Shown: positions 8,658 to 17,671 of the stretch, in pieces
Numbering within the stretch: the stretch's first letter is position 1
Layout: each line of letters begins with the position of its first letter
Assembly: GCF_025950085.1 (NCBI RefSeq)
Contig: NZ_JAPDDS010000005.1
Coordinates: forward strand, 186,001-250,000
Direction: 5' to 3'
Source of the DNA: Luteolibacter flavescens
GTDB lineage: Bacteria; Verrucomicrobiota; Verrucomicrobiia; Verrucomicrobiales; Akkermansiaceae
Length of the DNA: 64,000 bases
Position numbers and translations under genes: made by a program
Notes under the pieces: generated by a model
The model's database searches: none
What the model saw: only the letters and a program-made list of their open reading frames with translations
Told to the model about the DNA's origin: nothing

Positions 8658-9596
8658 ATGAGATTCCCATCCCTTATCCGCGCGGGCGTCGCGCTGCTCG
8701 TCATCGCAGTCGTGCACGCAGAGGAGCGCCGCTTCGTTTTCGAACGTCCGCTGATGGCCACGCGCTTCGCCATTACCTGCCATGGCGAGGACGAGGCCGC
8801 GGCGAAGAAGGCCGCCGACGAGGCATTCGCAGCGGCGGAAGAGGTGAACCGCATCGCCTCCGACTACTCCCCGGAAAGCGAGCTGATGCGCCTGCCCGCG
8901 GGGAAGGCCACGAAGGTCTCGCCCGTCTTCGCCGAGCTGCTGGAGTCGTCCTTTCATCACGCCAAGCTCACCGAGGGTGCCTTCGACCCCACGCTCGGCC
9001 GCCTGACAAAGCTCTGGCGGGAAAGCCGCCGCACGCGGGTGCTGCCGCCGGATGATATTCTAACAAGTGCTCGCGACGCCGGCGGCTGGAAGCATGCCAC
9101 CTGGGATGCTGCCACCTCCACGATCCTGCTTCAGAAGCCCGGCATGCAGCTCGATCTCGGCGGCATCGCGAAAGGCTACGCGGCGGACCGCATGCTCGCC
9201 GTGATGGTGAAGGCAGGCTTTTCCCGCACCTGCATCGCAGCCGGTGGCGATCTCCGTCTCGGCGACCCGCCGCCGGGCAGGAAGGCGTGGCGCGTCGGCC
9301 TCCAGACCTTCGATGAGGAGTCGCCGGAGGAAGTGGTGGAGCTGGTGAATTGTGCCGTCTCCACCTCGGGCGACCTGCACCAGTTCGCCGAGATCGGCGG
9401 CAAGCGCTACTCGCACATCCTCGACCCCGCGACCGGCCTGGGCCTCACCGAGCGCATCGCGGTGAGCGTCATCTCGCCCACCGCCACCATCAGTGACGCT
9501 CTTGCCACAGCCGCCTGCGTCGTCGGCCCGGAGAAGGCCGAAGCCCTCTGCCTCAAGGCCGGAGCGACTCGCGTCATCGTGCGGACGCCCCGGTGA
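8658..9596 (+). CDS. apbE: FAD:protein FMN transferase (ApbE family)
   Basis: Transfers FMN from FAD to a threonine of periplasmic flavoproteins. It has an N-terminal export signal (RFPSLIRAGVALLVIAVVHA) and then the ApbE core: FERPLMATRFAITCHG, the EVNRIASDYSPESEL segment, GAFDPTLGRL, QLDLGGIAKGYAAD (nucleotide-binding), AGGDLRLG, YSHILDPATGLG and the SDALATAACVVG segment that carries conserved Mg-binding residues. The 312-residue length fits. I preferred the ATG at 8658 over the TTG at 8649 because it directly precedes the signal peptide. No Rnf/Nqr or urocanate-reductase-like target gene is nearby, so its substrate protein lies elsewhere. It converges with the giant RCC1-like gene, leaving only 21 bases between the stops. 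Confidence 0.93.
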   Translation: MRFPSLIRAGVALLVIAVVHAEERRFVFERPLMATRFAITCHGEDEAAAKKAADEAFAAAEEVNRIASDYSPESELMRLPAGKATKVSPVFAELLESSFHHAKLTEGAFDPTLGRLTKLWRESRRTRVLPPDDILTSARDAGGWKHATWDAATSTILLQKPGMQLDLGGIAKGYAADRMLAVMVKAGFSRTCIAAGGDLRLGDPPPGRKAWRVGLQTFDEESPEEVVELVNCAVSTSGDLHQFAEIGGKRYSHILDPATGLGLTERIAVSVISPTATISDALATAACVVGPEKAEALCLKAGATRVIVRTPR

Positions 9597-9617
9597 GTCG
9601 GGCAACGGCGCGAAGCC

Positions 9618-12600
9618 TCATGGCTCCGAGACGACCAAGCGGAGGAAGCGCCGTGGCTTCGATGGATCGGTGACCACGGCGGTGTCCCGGAGGGTGACCT
9701 CACGGACCTCGCCCGGGCCGGCTTCAGGCTCCGTCACGATCACGCCTTCCACGAGCGGGAGGAATGCCGCCCCGGAGCTGCTCCGGGCCAGGTCGGTCCA
9801 TTCGGTTTTCAGGTCGTCGCTGGCCTGGATGGTCATCACGATGTCCGCGCGTGCCGGATTCCGGGTGAACTTGAACTCCATCGTTCCCGCCTCCGAGATC
9901 CCGTGGCGGGGGAGGATGGATGATCCGGATGACGTGCCGAGCGGATCGCCTCCGAGGGCGTATTCCAGGAGGTTGGAGATCCCGTTGCCGTTCGGGTCGG
10001 CATCGTCGGCAGCCGTGCCTGCGTTCGCACCGGCCCCGAAGTGGCCCAAGCGCCATGCCTCGCGGGGAGTCGCGGGTATTACTCCTGTCCCGGTGAGCCG
10101 GATCTGGAACTCGGGATCGGCGGGATCATCGCTCAGGATAGTCAGCGTGGTGCTCCTGAATCCGGTGGCACCCGGAGTGAAGCGGACCTTGAAGGTGGTG
10201 CTGCCGCCTCCCGGGGCGACCGTGGTGAGCATGCCGCTGGTATCCACCGTGAAGTCGGAGGCCTGATCCCCCGCGACATTCACTCCGGTGATGTGCAGGG
10301 GTTGAGACCCGCCATTGCGGACGACATACCTTTTGACCGTTCCTTGGGAAGCCACCGCGCGGGTGGCGAAGTCCGAGTGCGCTCCCAGCAGGAGCGCCGA
10401 GTGATTCGACCCGGCGGAGACGGCTTTCACCCCGCCCAAGCCCGGAGGTAGGTTGAGTTGCCCGTGATAATTGCTTCCCCATCCCACGACGGTCCCATCG
10501 TGCTTTAGCGCCAGGCTGTGCTCCGGCCCCGTCGAGATGGCGACGACTCCCGACAAACCGGCGGGCGGGGTGACGACTGGTGATGAGGAGGAAGAGGAAC
10601 CCCACCCGACCACCGTGCCGTCACTTTTCAGTGCCAGGGTATGGTATCTGGCTGCGGCGATGGCCACCACGCCCGTCCGGGCGGAGGGAGGAATGCTGGG
10701 CGAAGTTGCCCACGTAACCACAGTCCCATCTGATTTCAGGGCGACGCCGTGGTCACTTCCCGTGGCCACGGCCACCACGTTGTCCAGTCCTTCCGGGATT
10801 CGGAGCACAGAGGTGTCTCTCTTGCTGTCCCACGCTGCGACGGTTCCGTCGGATTTCAGGGCGACGACGTGGTCCCCGGCCCCAGCAACTTGTACGATCC
10901 CTCCGACGCCAGCGGGAACCGGTTCGACGTGCAAGTCGTCTGCCCAGCTCTTGACAGTGCCGTCGTGCCGCAGGGCCATGGCGAAATATTCCCCGGAAAC
11001 GATGGATGATACATCGGTCAAGGGAATCGGAGGTCGGACCACGGAACCGGCTCCCCATCCGATGACTGTCCCGTCTTTCTTCAAGGCAATGGTGCCACTG
11101 GCAACCGCCGCGATGGCCTTGACCCCCGACAGCCCTTCCGGCATCGGCGTGGCATTCTCCCGGTCGACAAGCCCGAACTCCACGACCCGTCCATCCACGA
11201 TTGCGGTTCCCGAAGGCTCCTCGACGGAGAGGATGGGGACATGCGGCACCGCATGCCCGGTGAGAAGGATGTGGAACCAGCCTTCATCGTGATCGCTGCT
11301 GGTGATGCGGAGTTTCGCCACGCGCCTGCCTGTTGCGGACGGAACGAATCGCACCGAGAAGGAAGCTTGGCCTCCGGCCGCCAAGGGACCGGTGGGGAGC
11401 GTGGAGGTGATCTCGAAGTCCGAGATGTCTCCATCCACGATCTCGACAGAGTGAATGTCCAGCGGGAGCGTGCCGGTATTCCGCACGACCAACGAACGGG
11501 GTGTGCCGGGAATGGTGACCGGCCGGGTGCCCAGGTCGGCCACGGAATCTGAAATGACAGCGAAGTCATAGTAGCCGGCTGCCATCGCCGTGATCCCGGA
11601 GAGACCGGCTGGAAGGGCCACCGGATCGTTGTGTCGCCTCCACATGACCAGCGTCCCATCAGCCTTGCGAGCCATGATGGAGTCGTAATGGGCCACGATG
11701 TCGACGACGCCGCTGAGACCGTAGGGAGGTTTGTAGTCGCTTCTGTTAGGATAGATTCCACCCCAGGTCACGACTGTCCCATCGCTCTTCAGGGCGGCGA
11801 TGACGCTGTCGCTGACAGCGATACTGGTGATGCCGGTGAGGCCCTCGGGGACTTGATCCACATGATTGTAGTCGTCTCCCCAGACCACGACGCTTCCATC
11901 CGCCTTGAGCACGGCCGCGGTATTGGTGCTGGTGGCGATATCCACGATGCCGCTCAGGTCCGCTGGCGCAGGAGTCACCGGCCAGGAGGAGAATTGCCCC
12001 CATGTAACCGCGGTCCCATCTTCCTTGAGGGCCATCACGTGGGCTCCATTTGCCACGATCTTTTTCACGCCGGTGAGACCCGGAGGGACGTCTCTGGCCC
12101 CGCCCTGGTTGCTTCCCCAGGCCACGACCGTTCCGTCTGACTTCAGGGCGAAGGCGGTCGTGAAGCAGGCGGCGACATCGATCACGTCATCCAGATCCTG
12201 GGGTGGGGAGGTCTGGCCTTCGTTTCCTCTTCCCCAGCACGTGACTGTGCCATCATGCAACGAGGCGACGAAGAATCCATCGCCACCGGCGATCCTGCGC
12301 ACCCCGGTGAGGCCGGGCGGGATGGTCAACTCCCCGGAAGCATTGCTTTGGCCCCAGACTTTGACCTGGCCGCTTTCGAGCGATTCGCCGCCGGATGATT
12401 CGACCGTGATTTCCGATCCCACGGCGTTGCCGGTCAGAAGGATCTCGAAGATTCCCTCGTTCAGGTCATTGCTGGATACCCGTAGCATCGCGTCGCGAGC
12501 ACCACCGGCCTTCGGGTTGAAGCTTACCGTGAAGGTGGTGCTGGCGCCGGGCGGCAACGTCGTCACCTCCGGCTCGCTGTATTGGAATTCCCCGCGGTGG

Positions 12601-14981
12601 TTGCCATCCTTGGAGATCGCGATGCCGGTGAGGTCGAGGTATCCTTGGTTGACGATGGTGAAGGTCTTCACGGTGGCCGTGCCATCGACGGTGGTTTCGG
12701 GGAAAACCTGTGTTCCCTTGTAGTCCACGAGTTCGATCGCATCCGGCCCGGTTGTGTCGAAGATCGCGATTTCCGGGGCGGCCGGAACGCCCGTTCCCGA
12801 CAGGTCGATCGTCAGGTTGCCGTTGTCCGGATCATTGCTGGCGATCTGCAAGACCGCCTGGTGGTAGCTCAGGCCCGAGGGGGTGAAGGTGGCGGCAATT
12901 TCGACGCTGGCTGAAGGTGCCAGCTCGAGAGGGAGAGCGGGCAGGTCCAGTGCGAAGTCCGCAGCGTTGGTTCCGGATAGGGTGATGCCTGTGACTTGAA
13001 GGGGCTCGATCCCCGAATTGCGGACCGTGACAGTCTTCGGAGCCGAGGGGTAGGAAACCGTCTGATTCCCGAAAGGGAGGTTGGGGGTCAAGATCACGCC
13101 GGTGATGAAGTTGTTCACCGCCAGGGATTTTCCGCGGGCGTTCGGGGTGGGGGGGGTGTAGGTGGGCTTCAGGGCTTGCACGGTCCCGTCGTTCTTCATC
13201 GCACGAAGCTCGTTCCCGTGGGCCGCGATGGATACCACACCGGTGACGTTTGCTGGTATGGTCAGCAGGTTGCCGTTCAGCATGCCCCAGCCGACCACCG
13301 TGCCATCCGCGCGCAGTGCCAAGCTTGTGGTTGATCCCGCGGCGATCGCCACCACGTTGGAAAGATTCGCAGGGACCGCCAGATAGCTGCTCTGGTTTCT
13401 TCCCCAGGTGACGACAGTCCCGTCGCTCTTGAGCGCCAGGTTGTGGTGGTCCCCTGCCGCGATGGCGACCACGTTGGACAGGCTGGCAGGGATGTTGAGC
13501 TGTCCTGCATTGTTCCGTCCCCATCCGACCACCGTGCCGTCGCTCCGCAGTGCGAGGCTGTGATCCAGTCCGGCGGCCACGGCAACCACGCCATCGAGCC
13601 CTGCCGGCAAGGGCGTCCACGACGCCGGAGTGAGGCCCCATCCCACCACCTTGCCAGACGTGACCGCCAGGCTGTGGTAAGATCCTGTGGCGATGGCTGT
13701 GGCAGGTCCCAAGTCGGCGGGAGGCTTGGCCAGACTGGAGCCCCACCAGACGATGCTTCCATCGTCCCGCAAGGCCAGGACGTGAGATCCGCCCAGGGCC
13801 AGCGAGGTGACGCGTGAGAGTCCTGCTGGCGGTAACAAAGTCGATGAGGACAATCCCCAGGTGAGAACGCTTCCCATGGGAAGAGGGTTACCCGCCGGTG
13901 CCTCGACCGAGATCTCTCTCTTGGAGGTCGTTCCGGTGATCATCACCCGGTAGGGGCTGTCATCCGGGTCATTGCTCGTGATCGTCAGGAGCGCGGTCCG
14001 ACGTTCGGTCCCGACAGGGGAGAATCTGACGGCGAAAGTGGTGGTGTCTCCGGTGGCGACGGTGGCATCCGGCGCCTCGGTCACGGTGAAGCACCCGGCG
14101 TCCGCTCCACTCACGCGGGCGGTGATATTGGACAGGCTGGTGACTCCGGAGCTGGTGATGACAAAGCTCCGGTCCACCGCGGAGCCGGGATCTGCCACTC
14201 CGAAATCGTAGGTCCTGCCATTGGGGACAGGATCGCCTCCCTCCTCTGCCAGCGCGATCTGCGCGGCCCTGCGCGACAGATCGTCCGTGACAAAGGCACC
14301 GGCGGAGAAGGTGAAAGCCCGGACCTCATCCAGCGATCCGGTGAAGCCGCTTCCCCCCATGTACAACCAGCTACCTGGCGAAGGCGGCGTGAGACCGGAG
14401 GTCCCGCACTCGACTCCGTCCACGTATAGCGTCGTGACCCCGCTGCTCCGGACGAGTGCCACATGGGACCAGACCCCGGGTGACAGCGGCCCGCTGCCGA
14501 AGAGGCTGGAGCCGATCCTCGCCTGAAATTTGTTTCCGACCTGCGCGATACCCAAGCCACTGGTTCCGGAGACCCCATTGTGGAGGACCACGCCTTCGGC
14601 CGTGGAAGAGGCGGGCCTGACCCACGCTTCGAGCCCGAAGTTGTCCGTTGTGCTGATAGCCGGAACGCCCAGGTAGGAATCGGGCGAGAAGGAAACGGCC
14701 ATGGAGCTGCCCACCCTTTCCACGGCCTCCGCGGCCACGTCGCCGGTGTAGGTCGCCTCACCGCCGGAAGTGGATGCCTCGTTGGTGCGGAAGCGGTTGC
14801 CGACCGACAAGACCTTTTGTCCCGGAGTCGCGGATGGGTTATCTTCTCCCATCCGGTAGTAGGCGGTGGAAGTGACGGCTCCGGATGCGGGATTCCCCGC
14901 TGCGATCATGGCCAGCGTGAGCCAGGCCCCGCGCAGGAGCGGTATCTTGGAGCGCTGGATCAGGTGACGGACAGATATCAT
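9618..14981 (-). CDS. Giant secreted protein: LamG-like, three RCC1-like blocks, ASH/HYDIN domains, C-terminal sorting-like module
   Basis: 1787 residues with a signal peptide (IPLLRGAWLTLAMIAAGNPA). A LamG/concanavalin-type domain follows (DNFGLEAWVRPASS, WSHVALVRSSGVTTLYVDG; roughly 14.8-14.3 kb). The rest is modular. ASH/HYDIN-type choice-of-anchor domains (TTFAVRFSP, LTITSNDPDD, I-x-L-T-G) lie near 14.2-13.9, 13.1-12.4, 11.5-11.2 and 10.4-10.1 kb. They alternate with three blocks of RCC1-like repeats (SLALKSDGTVVGWG, about 39-residue period) near 13.9-13.1, 12.4-11.5 and 11.2-10.4 kb. The last ~150 residues hold DPNGNGISNLLEYALGGDP plus a beta-sandwich ending RRFLRLVVSEP, a module shared with three other proteins here. 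It is probably displayed on or released from the cell surface. The ligand is unknown. Confidence 0.88.
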   Translation of the reverse strand: MISVRHLIQRSKIPLLRGAWLTLAMIAAGNPASGAVTSTAYYRMGEDNPSATPGQKVLSVGNRFRTNEASTSGGEATYTGDVAAEAVERVGSSMAVSFSPDSYLGVPAISTTDNFGLEAWVRPASSTAEGVVLHNGVSGTSGLGIAQVGNKFQARIGSSLFGSGPLSPGVWSHVALVRSSGVTTLYVDGVECGTSGLTPPSPGSWLYMGGSGFTGSLDEVRAFTFSAGAFVTDDLSRRAAQIALAEEGGDPVPNGRTYDFGVADPGSAVDRSFVITSSGVTSLSNITARVSGADAGCFTVTEAPDATVATGDTTTFAVRFSPVGTERRTALLTITSNDPDDSPYRVMITGTTSKREISVEAPAGNPLPMGSVLTWGLSSSTLLPPAGLSRVTSLALGGSHVLALRDDGSIVWWGSSLAKPPADLGPATAIATGSYHSLAVTSGKVVGWGLTPASWTPLPAGLDGVVAVAAGLDHSLALRSDGTVVGWGRNNAGQLNIPASLSNVVAIAAGDHHNLALKSDGTVVTWGRNQSSYLAVPANLSNVVAIAAGSTTSLALRADGTVVGWGMLNGNLLTIPANVTGVVSIAAHGNELRAMKNDGTVQALKPTYTPPTPNARGKSLAVNNFITGVILTPNLPFGNQTVSYPSAPKTVTVRNSGIEPLQVTGITLSGTNAADFALDLPALPLELAPSASVEIAATFTPSGLSYHQAVLQIASNDPDNGNLTIDLSGTGVPAAPEIAIFDTTGPDAIELVDYKGTQVFPETTVDGTATVKTFTIVNQGYLDLTGIAISKDGNHRGEFQYSEPEVTTLPPGASTTFTVSFNPKAGGARDAMLRVSSNDLNEGIFEILLTGNAVGSEITVESSGGESLESGQVKVWGQSNASGELTIPPGLTGVRRIAGGDGFFVASLHDGTVTCWGRGNEGQTSPPQDLDDVIDVAACFTTAFALKSDGTVVAWGSNQGGARDVPPGLTGVKKIVANGAHVMALKEDGTAVTWGQFSSWPVTPAPADLSGIVDIATSTNTAAVLKADGSVVVWGDDYNHVDQVPEGLTGITSIAVSDSVIAALKSDGTVVTWGGIYPNRSDYKPPYGLSGVVDIVAHYDSIMARKADGTLVMWRRHNDPVALPAGLSGITAMAAGYYDFAVISDSVADLGTRPVTIPGTPRSLVVRNTGTLPLDIHSVEIVDGDISDFEITSTLPTGPLAAGGQASFSVRFVPSATGRRVAKLRITSSDHDEGWFHILLTGHAVPHVPILSVEEPSGTAIVDGRVVEFGLVDRENATPMPEGLSGVKAIAAVASGTIALKKDGTVIGWGAGSVVRPPIPLTDVSSIVSGEYFAMALRHDGTVKSWADDLHVEPVPAGVGGIVQVAGAGDHVVALKSDGTVAAWDSKRDTSVLRIPEGLDNVVAVATGSDHGVALKSDGTVVTWATSPSIPPSARTGVVAIAAARYHTLALKSDGTVVGWGSSSSSSPVVTPPAGLSGVVAISTGPEHSLALKHDGTVVGWGSNYHGQLNLPPGLGGVKAVSAGSNHSALLLGAHSDFATRAVASQGTVKRYVVRNGGSQPLHITGVNVAGDQASDFTVDTSGMLTTVAPGGGSTTFKVRFTPGATGFRSTTLTILSDDPADPEFQIRLTGTGVIPATPREAWRLGHFGAGANAGTAADDADPNGNGISNLLEYALGGDPLGTSSGSSILPRHGISEAGTMEFKFTRNPARADIVMTIQASDDLKTEWTDLARSSSGAAFLPLVEGVIVTEPEAGPGEVREVTLRDTAVVTDPSKPRRFLRLVVSEP

Positions 14982-15122
14982 GCCGGAGGCCCATAGACGC
15001 TGGAACCCGTGGAGCGAAGGCCGAATTTCACTTTATCGGGATCCTGGCCGGGTCGTGTGACATCCTTGTCGCGGGGAAAACGCAGGCTTTGCCGTCCGGC
15101 GCGGGGGAGTCAGGGTCGGGGC

Positions 15123-17306
15123 GTGCCTTTTCCCCCGGATTTCCTCTTCGGGACCGCGAACGCCGACCACCAGGTGGAGGCGCACGATCCCGCGCGCGAG
15201 GACGTGTGGGATCTGTGGGAGCGCAGCCAGGGGCTGACGCCGCGCGGGCAGGGGACGGACTTCTGGCATCGCTATGAGGAAGACATCGGCGCGGCGGCTG
15301 CGGCCGGGTGCAGATTGTTCCGCTTCTCCATCGCGTGGGCGCGGGTGGAGTCGGCGGAGGGAGTGTTTGAGAGCGAGGCCTTCGCCCACTACCGGCGCGT
15401 GGCGGAGTGCGTGCGATCGCATGGCATGCAGGTGATGGTCACGCTGCATCACTTCGTGTGGCCGGCGTGGCTGGAGCGTGACCATGGCGGGATGATCGGC
15501 CGCCGGTTTCCGGATCTCTTCGCTCGCTACGCCGCGCGGGCCGCGGATGCGATGGGGGACATCGTGGACTGGTGGATCACCTTCAATGAGCCGAGCCAGC
15601 TCACCTTCGGCTACATCAAGCCGTGGTGGCAGAGCCGCTACTACATGCCGCCGGGCCTGCCGCGCGGCAGCGACGTGGATGCCGAGGCGGAGGCGGTGGG
15701 AAAGCTGATCCCAAATCTCTTCCTCGCGCACGCCCGGGCGAGGACGGCTATCCGGGAAAGGCATCCCTCGTCGAAGGTGGGCGTGAATCCCCTGGTGACC
15801 GGCTTTCCCATCTGGCTGCAGATGCTGATGGACTGGGGTGCGTGCCACCGCGGGCTGTCCGAGGCGGTCTTCAAGTTCACGACGAAGGGCGCGCTGGTCA
15901 GCGAGCGCGGCGACGTGGACCTGGTGATCGGCGGCGTTACGGAGGGAGATCCCACGCGCTTCGAATTCAGCGATCCCTACCTGCGCACGGGGAAGGCGGT
16001 GCTGGTGCTGGAAGGCTACGCCGGGAAGGGCATCGCCTCCCTGGCGGGCAAGGACGTGGGCGTGGTGGCCGTGGGGAACCAGCCTGAGGGCTGGCGGCGC
16101 GACCTGCCGCCGCAGGTGCGGAAGAAGGTCTTCGCGAACTACGATGAAGCTCGTACTTCGCTCGCCGCGGGAAAGGTGGCCGCGGTGTATGGCGATGCTT
16201 TTTTCCTGCTGCCCTTCGAGCTGCAGGACCGCGAGCGCTTCCGCTTCCTCGCCACCGGCCTGAGCGACGAGCACTACGTGGTGGTGGCACCGCACGGGCA
16301 CCAGCGGCTGATGGACCGGGTGAACCGCGCGGTGGAGCAATTCCAGGACGACCTGGAAATCGCCTGTCGCGTCCCGTGGATCTCGCAACCGGAAGCGGTG
16401 GCCAAGGAGGCGCAGCGCCCGCTCTCGCTGCATGAGGTTTTCAGCGGTGGCGACTCGCTGCCGGACCATCTTTCCACCAGCCGGGACCTGCGTCGCATCC
16501 GCCGCCGCGGGCGCTTGCGCGTCGGCCTGCGCACGGATGCCCCCGGGGTCTCCGCGGCCTGTGCGGAGGATGGCCTGGAGGTGAAGCTCGCCCGTCGCAT
16601 CGCGCGCGAGGTGCTGGGGGATGAGACCGCATTGGACATCGTGCCACTGGAGCCGGTCGAGCGGCTGGAGGTGCTGGAGAGCAAGTCCGGCTGGCTGAAC
16701 TGGGCGTGGCGCTTCTGGGGCACCACCAGCCTCATCGCGAATGCGAACTGGTGGTATCTCGGCATGTCCGGGCGATTGCCGGAAGAGCTGTGCCCGACGG
16801 AGGCGATCGGCGCGCAGGACTTCGTGGGGCTCGATTACTACTGGGGTCTGCCGACGTGGCGGCTGCACAAGTTCCGCCTGCTGGAGGATGCCGCGCACGG
16901 CCGCTTTCTCACGGCACCCGTGTGGCCGCAGGGGCTCTTCCATGCCCTGCAGCGCTTCCACCGTTGGTTCCCCAATCAAGAGATCCTGATCGTGGAAAAC
17001 GGCTGCGTTCCGCAGGCCGACGGCATGACCCGTGGGACCTATATCAAGGCGCACCTCGATCAGGTCGAGCGCGCCATCGCGAAGGGCGTGCCGGTGAAGG
17101 CCTACAACTACTGGTCCATCACCTCGAACCGCGAGTGGGGCCACCCTTTCGATCCGAATACCGACTTCGGCCTTTACTTCGTGGACCTCGACAAGGACCC
17201 CGAACTCACCCGCCGCGAGGCCGAGGGCCTGTCCGTCCTGCGCGATGCCATCGCGAGTGCTACGAGGGATGAGAGCCAGCGGTCGCGCGGTGACCGAACT
17301 GGGTAG
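15123..17306 (+). CDS. Glycoside hydrolase family 1 with an inserted, circularly permuted solute-binding (SBP_bac_3) domain
   Basis: With the GTG at 15123 (PFPPDFLFGTANADHQVE, the standard GH1 N-terminus) the protein has 727 residues, against about 450 for ordinary GH1. The GH1 TIM-barrel is seen in residues 1-258 (RFSIAWARVE, acid/base in TFNEP, E156) and 521-727 (DFVGLDYYWG, nucleophile in LIVENG, E625, and a W-x-x-x-S-N-x-E-W-x-x-PF motif). Residues about 260-520 read as a periplasmic amino-acid-type binding protein with its halves swapped. The second half comes first (GDVDLVIGGVTEGDP, FSDPYLRTGKAVLV, AGKVAAVYGD) and the first half follows (RRRGRLRVGLRTDAPG, GLEVKLARRIAREVLG, ERLEVLES). 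No signal peptide is visible with this start. A beta-glycosidase activity controlled by a bound ligand is inference. Confidence 0.9.
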   Translation: MPFPPDFLFGTANADHQVEAHDPAREDVWDLWERSQGLTPRGQGTDFWHRYEEDIGAAAAAGCRLFRFSIAWARVESAEGVFESEAFAHYRRVAECVRSHGMQVMVTLHHFVWPAWLERDHGGMIGRRFPDLFARYAARAADAMGDIVDWWITFNEPSQLTFGYIKPWWQSRYYMPPGLPRGSDVDAEAEAVGKLIPNLFLAHARARTAIRERHPSSKVGVNPLVTGFPIWLQMLMDWGACHRGLSEAVFKFTTKGALVSERGDVDLVIGGVTEGDPTRFEFSDPYLRTGKAVLVLEGYAGKGIASLAGKDVGVVAVGNQPEGWRRDLPPQVRKKVFANYDEARTSLAAGKVAAVYGDAFFLLPFELQDRERFRFLATGLSDEHYVVVAPHGHQRLMDRVNRAVEQFQDDLEIACRVPWISQPEAVAKEAQRPLSLHEVFSGGDSLPDHLSTSRDLRRIRRRGRLRVGLRTDAPGVSAACAEDGLEVKLARRIAREVLGDETALDIVPLEPVERLEVLESKSGWLNWAWRFWGTTSLIANANWWYLGMSGRLPEELCPTEAIGAQDFVGLDYYWGLPTWRLHKFRLLEDAAHGRFLTAPVWPQGLFHALQRFHRWFPNQEILIVENGCVPQADGMTRGTYIKAHLDQVERAIAKGVPVKAYNYWSITSNREWGHPFDPNTDFGLYFVDLDKDPELTRREAEGLSVLRDAIASATRDESQRSRGDRTG

Positions 17307-17352
17307 AGTGAAAGCTTCACGCGCGTCATCCCGCAGCCGCGCGTCTTCCATC

Positions 17353-17398
17353 GGTCGCGTAGCGACCACGGAAGGTAGCCGCGGGTTTCAACCCGCGG
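17353..17398 (+). repeat. 46-base REP-like unit, left copy of a perfect inverted pair
   Basis: It consists of two hairpins, ggtcgcgtagcgacc (17353-17367) and ccgcgggtttcaacccgcgg (17379-17398), joined by acggaaggtag. The exact reverse complement of all 46 bases occurs at 17531-17576, so the two copies could also pair with each other into a long stem. This is typical of bacterial interspersed palindromes mobilised by RAYT transposases, although none is in the window. Confidence 0.75.
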
Positions 17399-17530
17399 AA
17401 TAGCGGCGAGTGGAAAGGTGTCGCGTAGCGACCCCGGAGTATCAATAGGGCGGCGTATTGCCGAGATCCGGGAGCGGTCCGGTCGGGTTCCTGTGTCGCG
17501 ATGCGACACCATGCTCAACCAGTCCCGGAA

Positions 17531-17576
17531 CCGCGGGTTGAAACCCGCGGCTACCTTCCGTGGTCGCTACGCGACC
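17531..17576 (-). repeat. 46-base REP-like unit, right copy of a perfect inverted pair
   Basis: Reverse complement, with no mismatch, of 17353-17398. The 132 bases between the copies hold two further hairpins of the gtcgc-NNN-gcgac type at 17420-17432 and 17493-17509. Confidence 0.75.
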
Positions 17577-17671
17577 GTAAGAGCCCGACGCTTGTCGGAA
17601 AGCCGAACTCAGCGGGAGCGGGAATTCACCTCATGCTTCGCGGAATTCCGGCATGCGTCAGCCCGACATCC

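Larger units (their letters stand above)
17307..17671. other. 365-base intergenic region carrying a REP-like hairpin array
   Basis: No gene is supported here. It lies between the GH1 fusion and argF, which converge. It contains at least four short gtcgc-NNN-gcgac hairpins (17353-17367, 17420-17432, 17493-17509, 17562-17576) and two ccgcgggtt/aacccgcgg hairpins, described in the repeat entries. Confidence 0.7.

Noticed and set aside
15033-17369. Open frame of 778 codons on the minus strand over the GH1 fusion
   Set aside because: The plus strand has both GH1 catalytic motifs and the binding-protein motifs. The minus frame shows H/R/A/L-rich shadow composition only.
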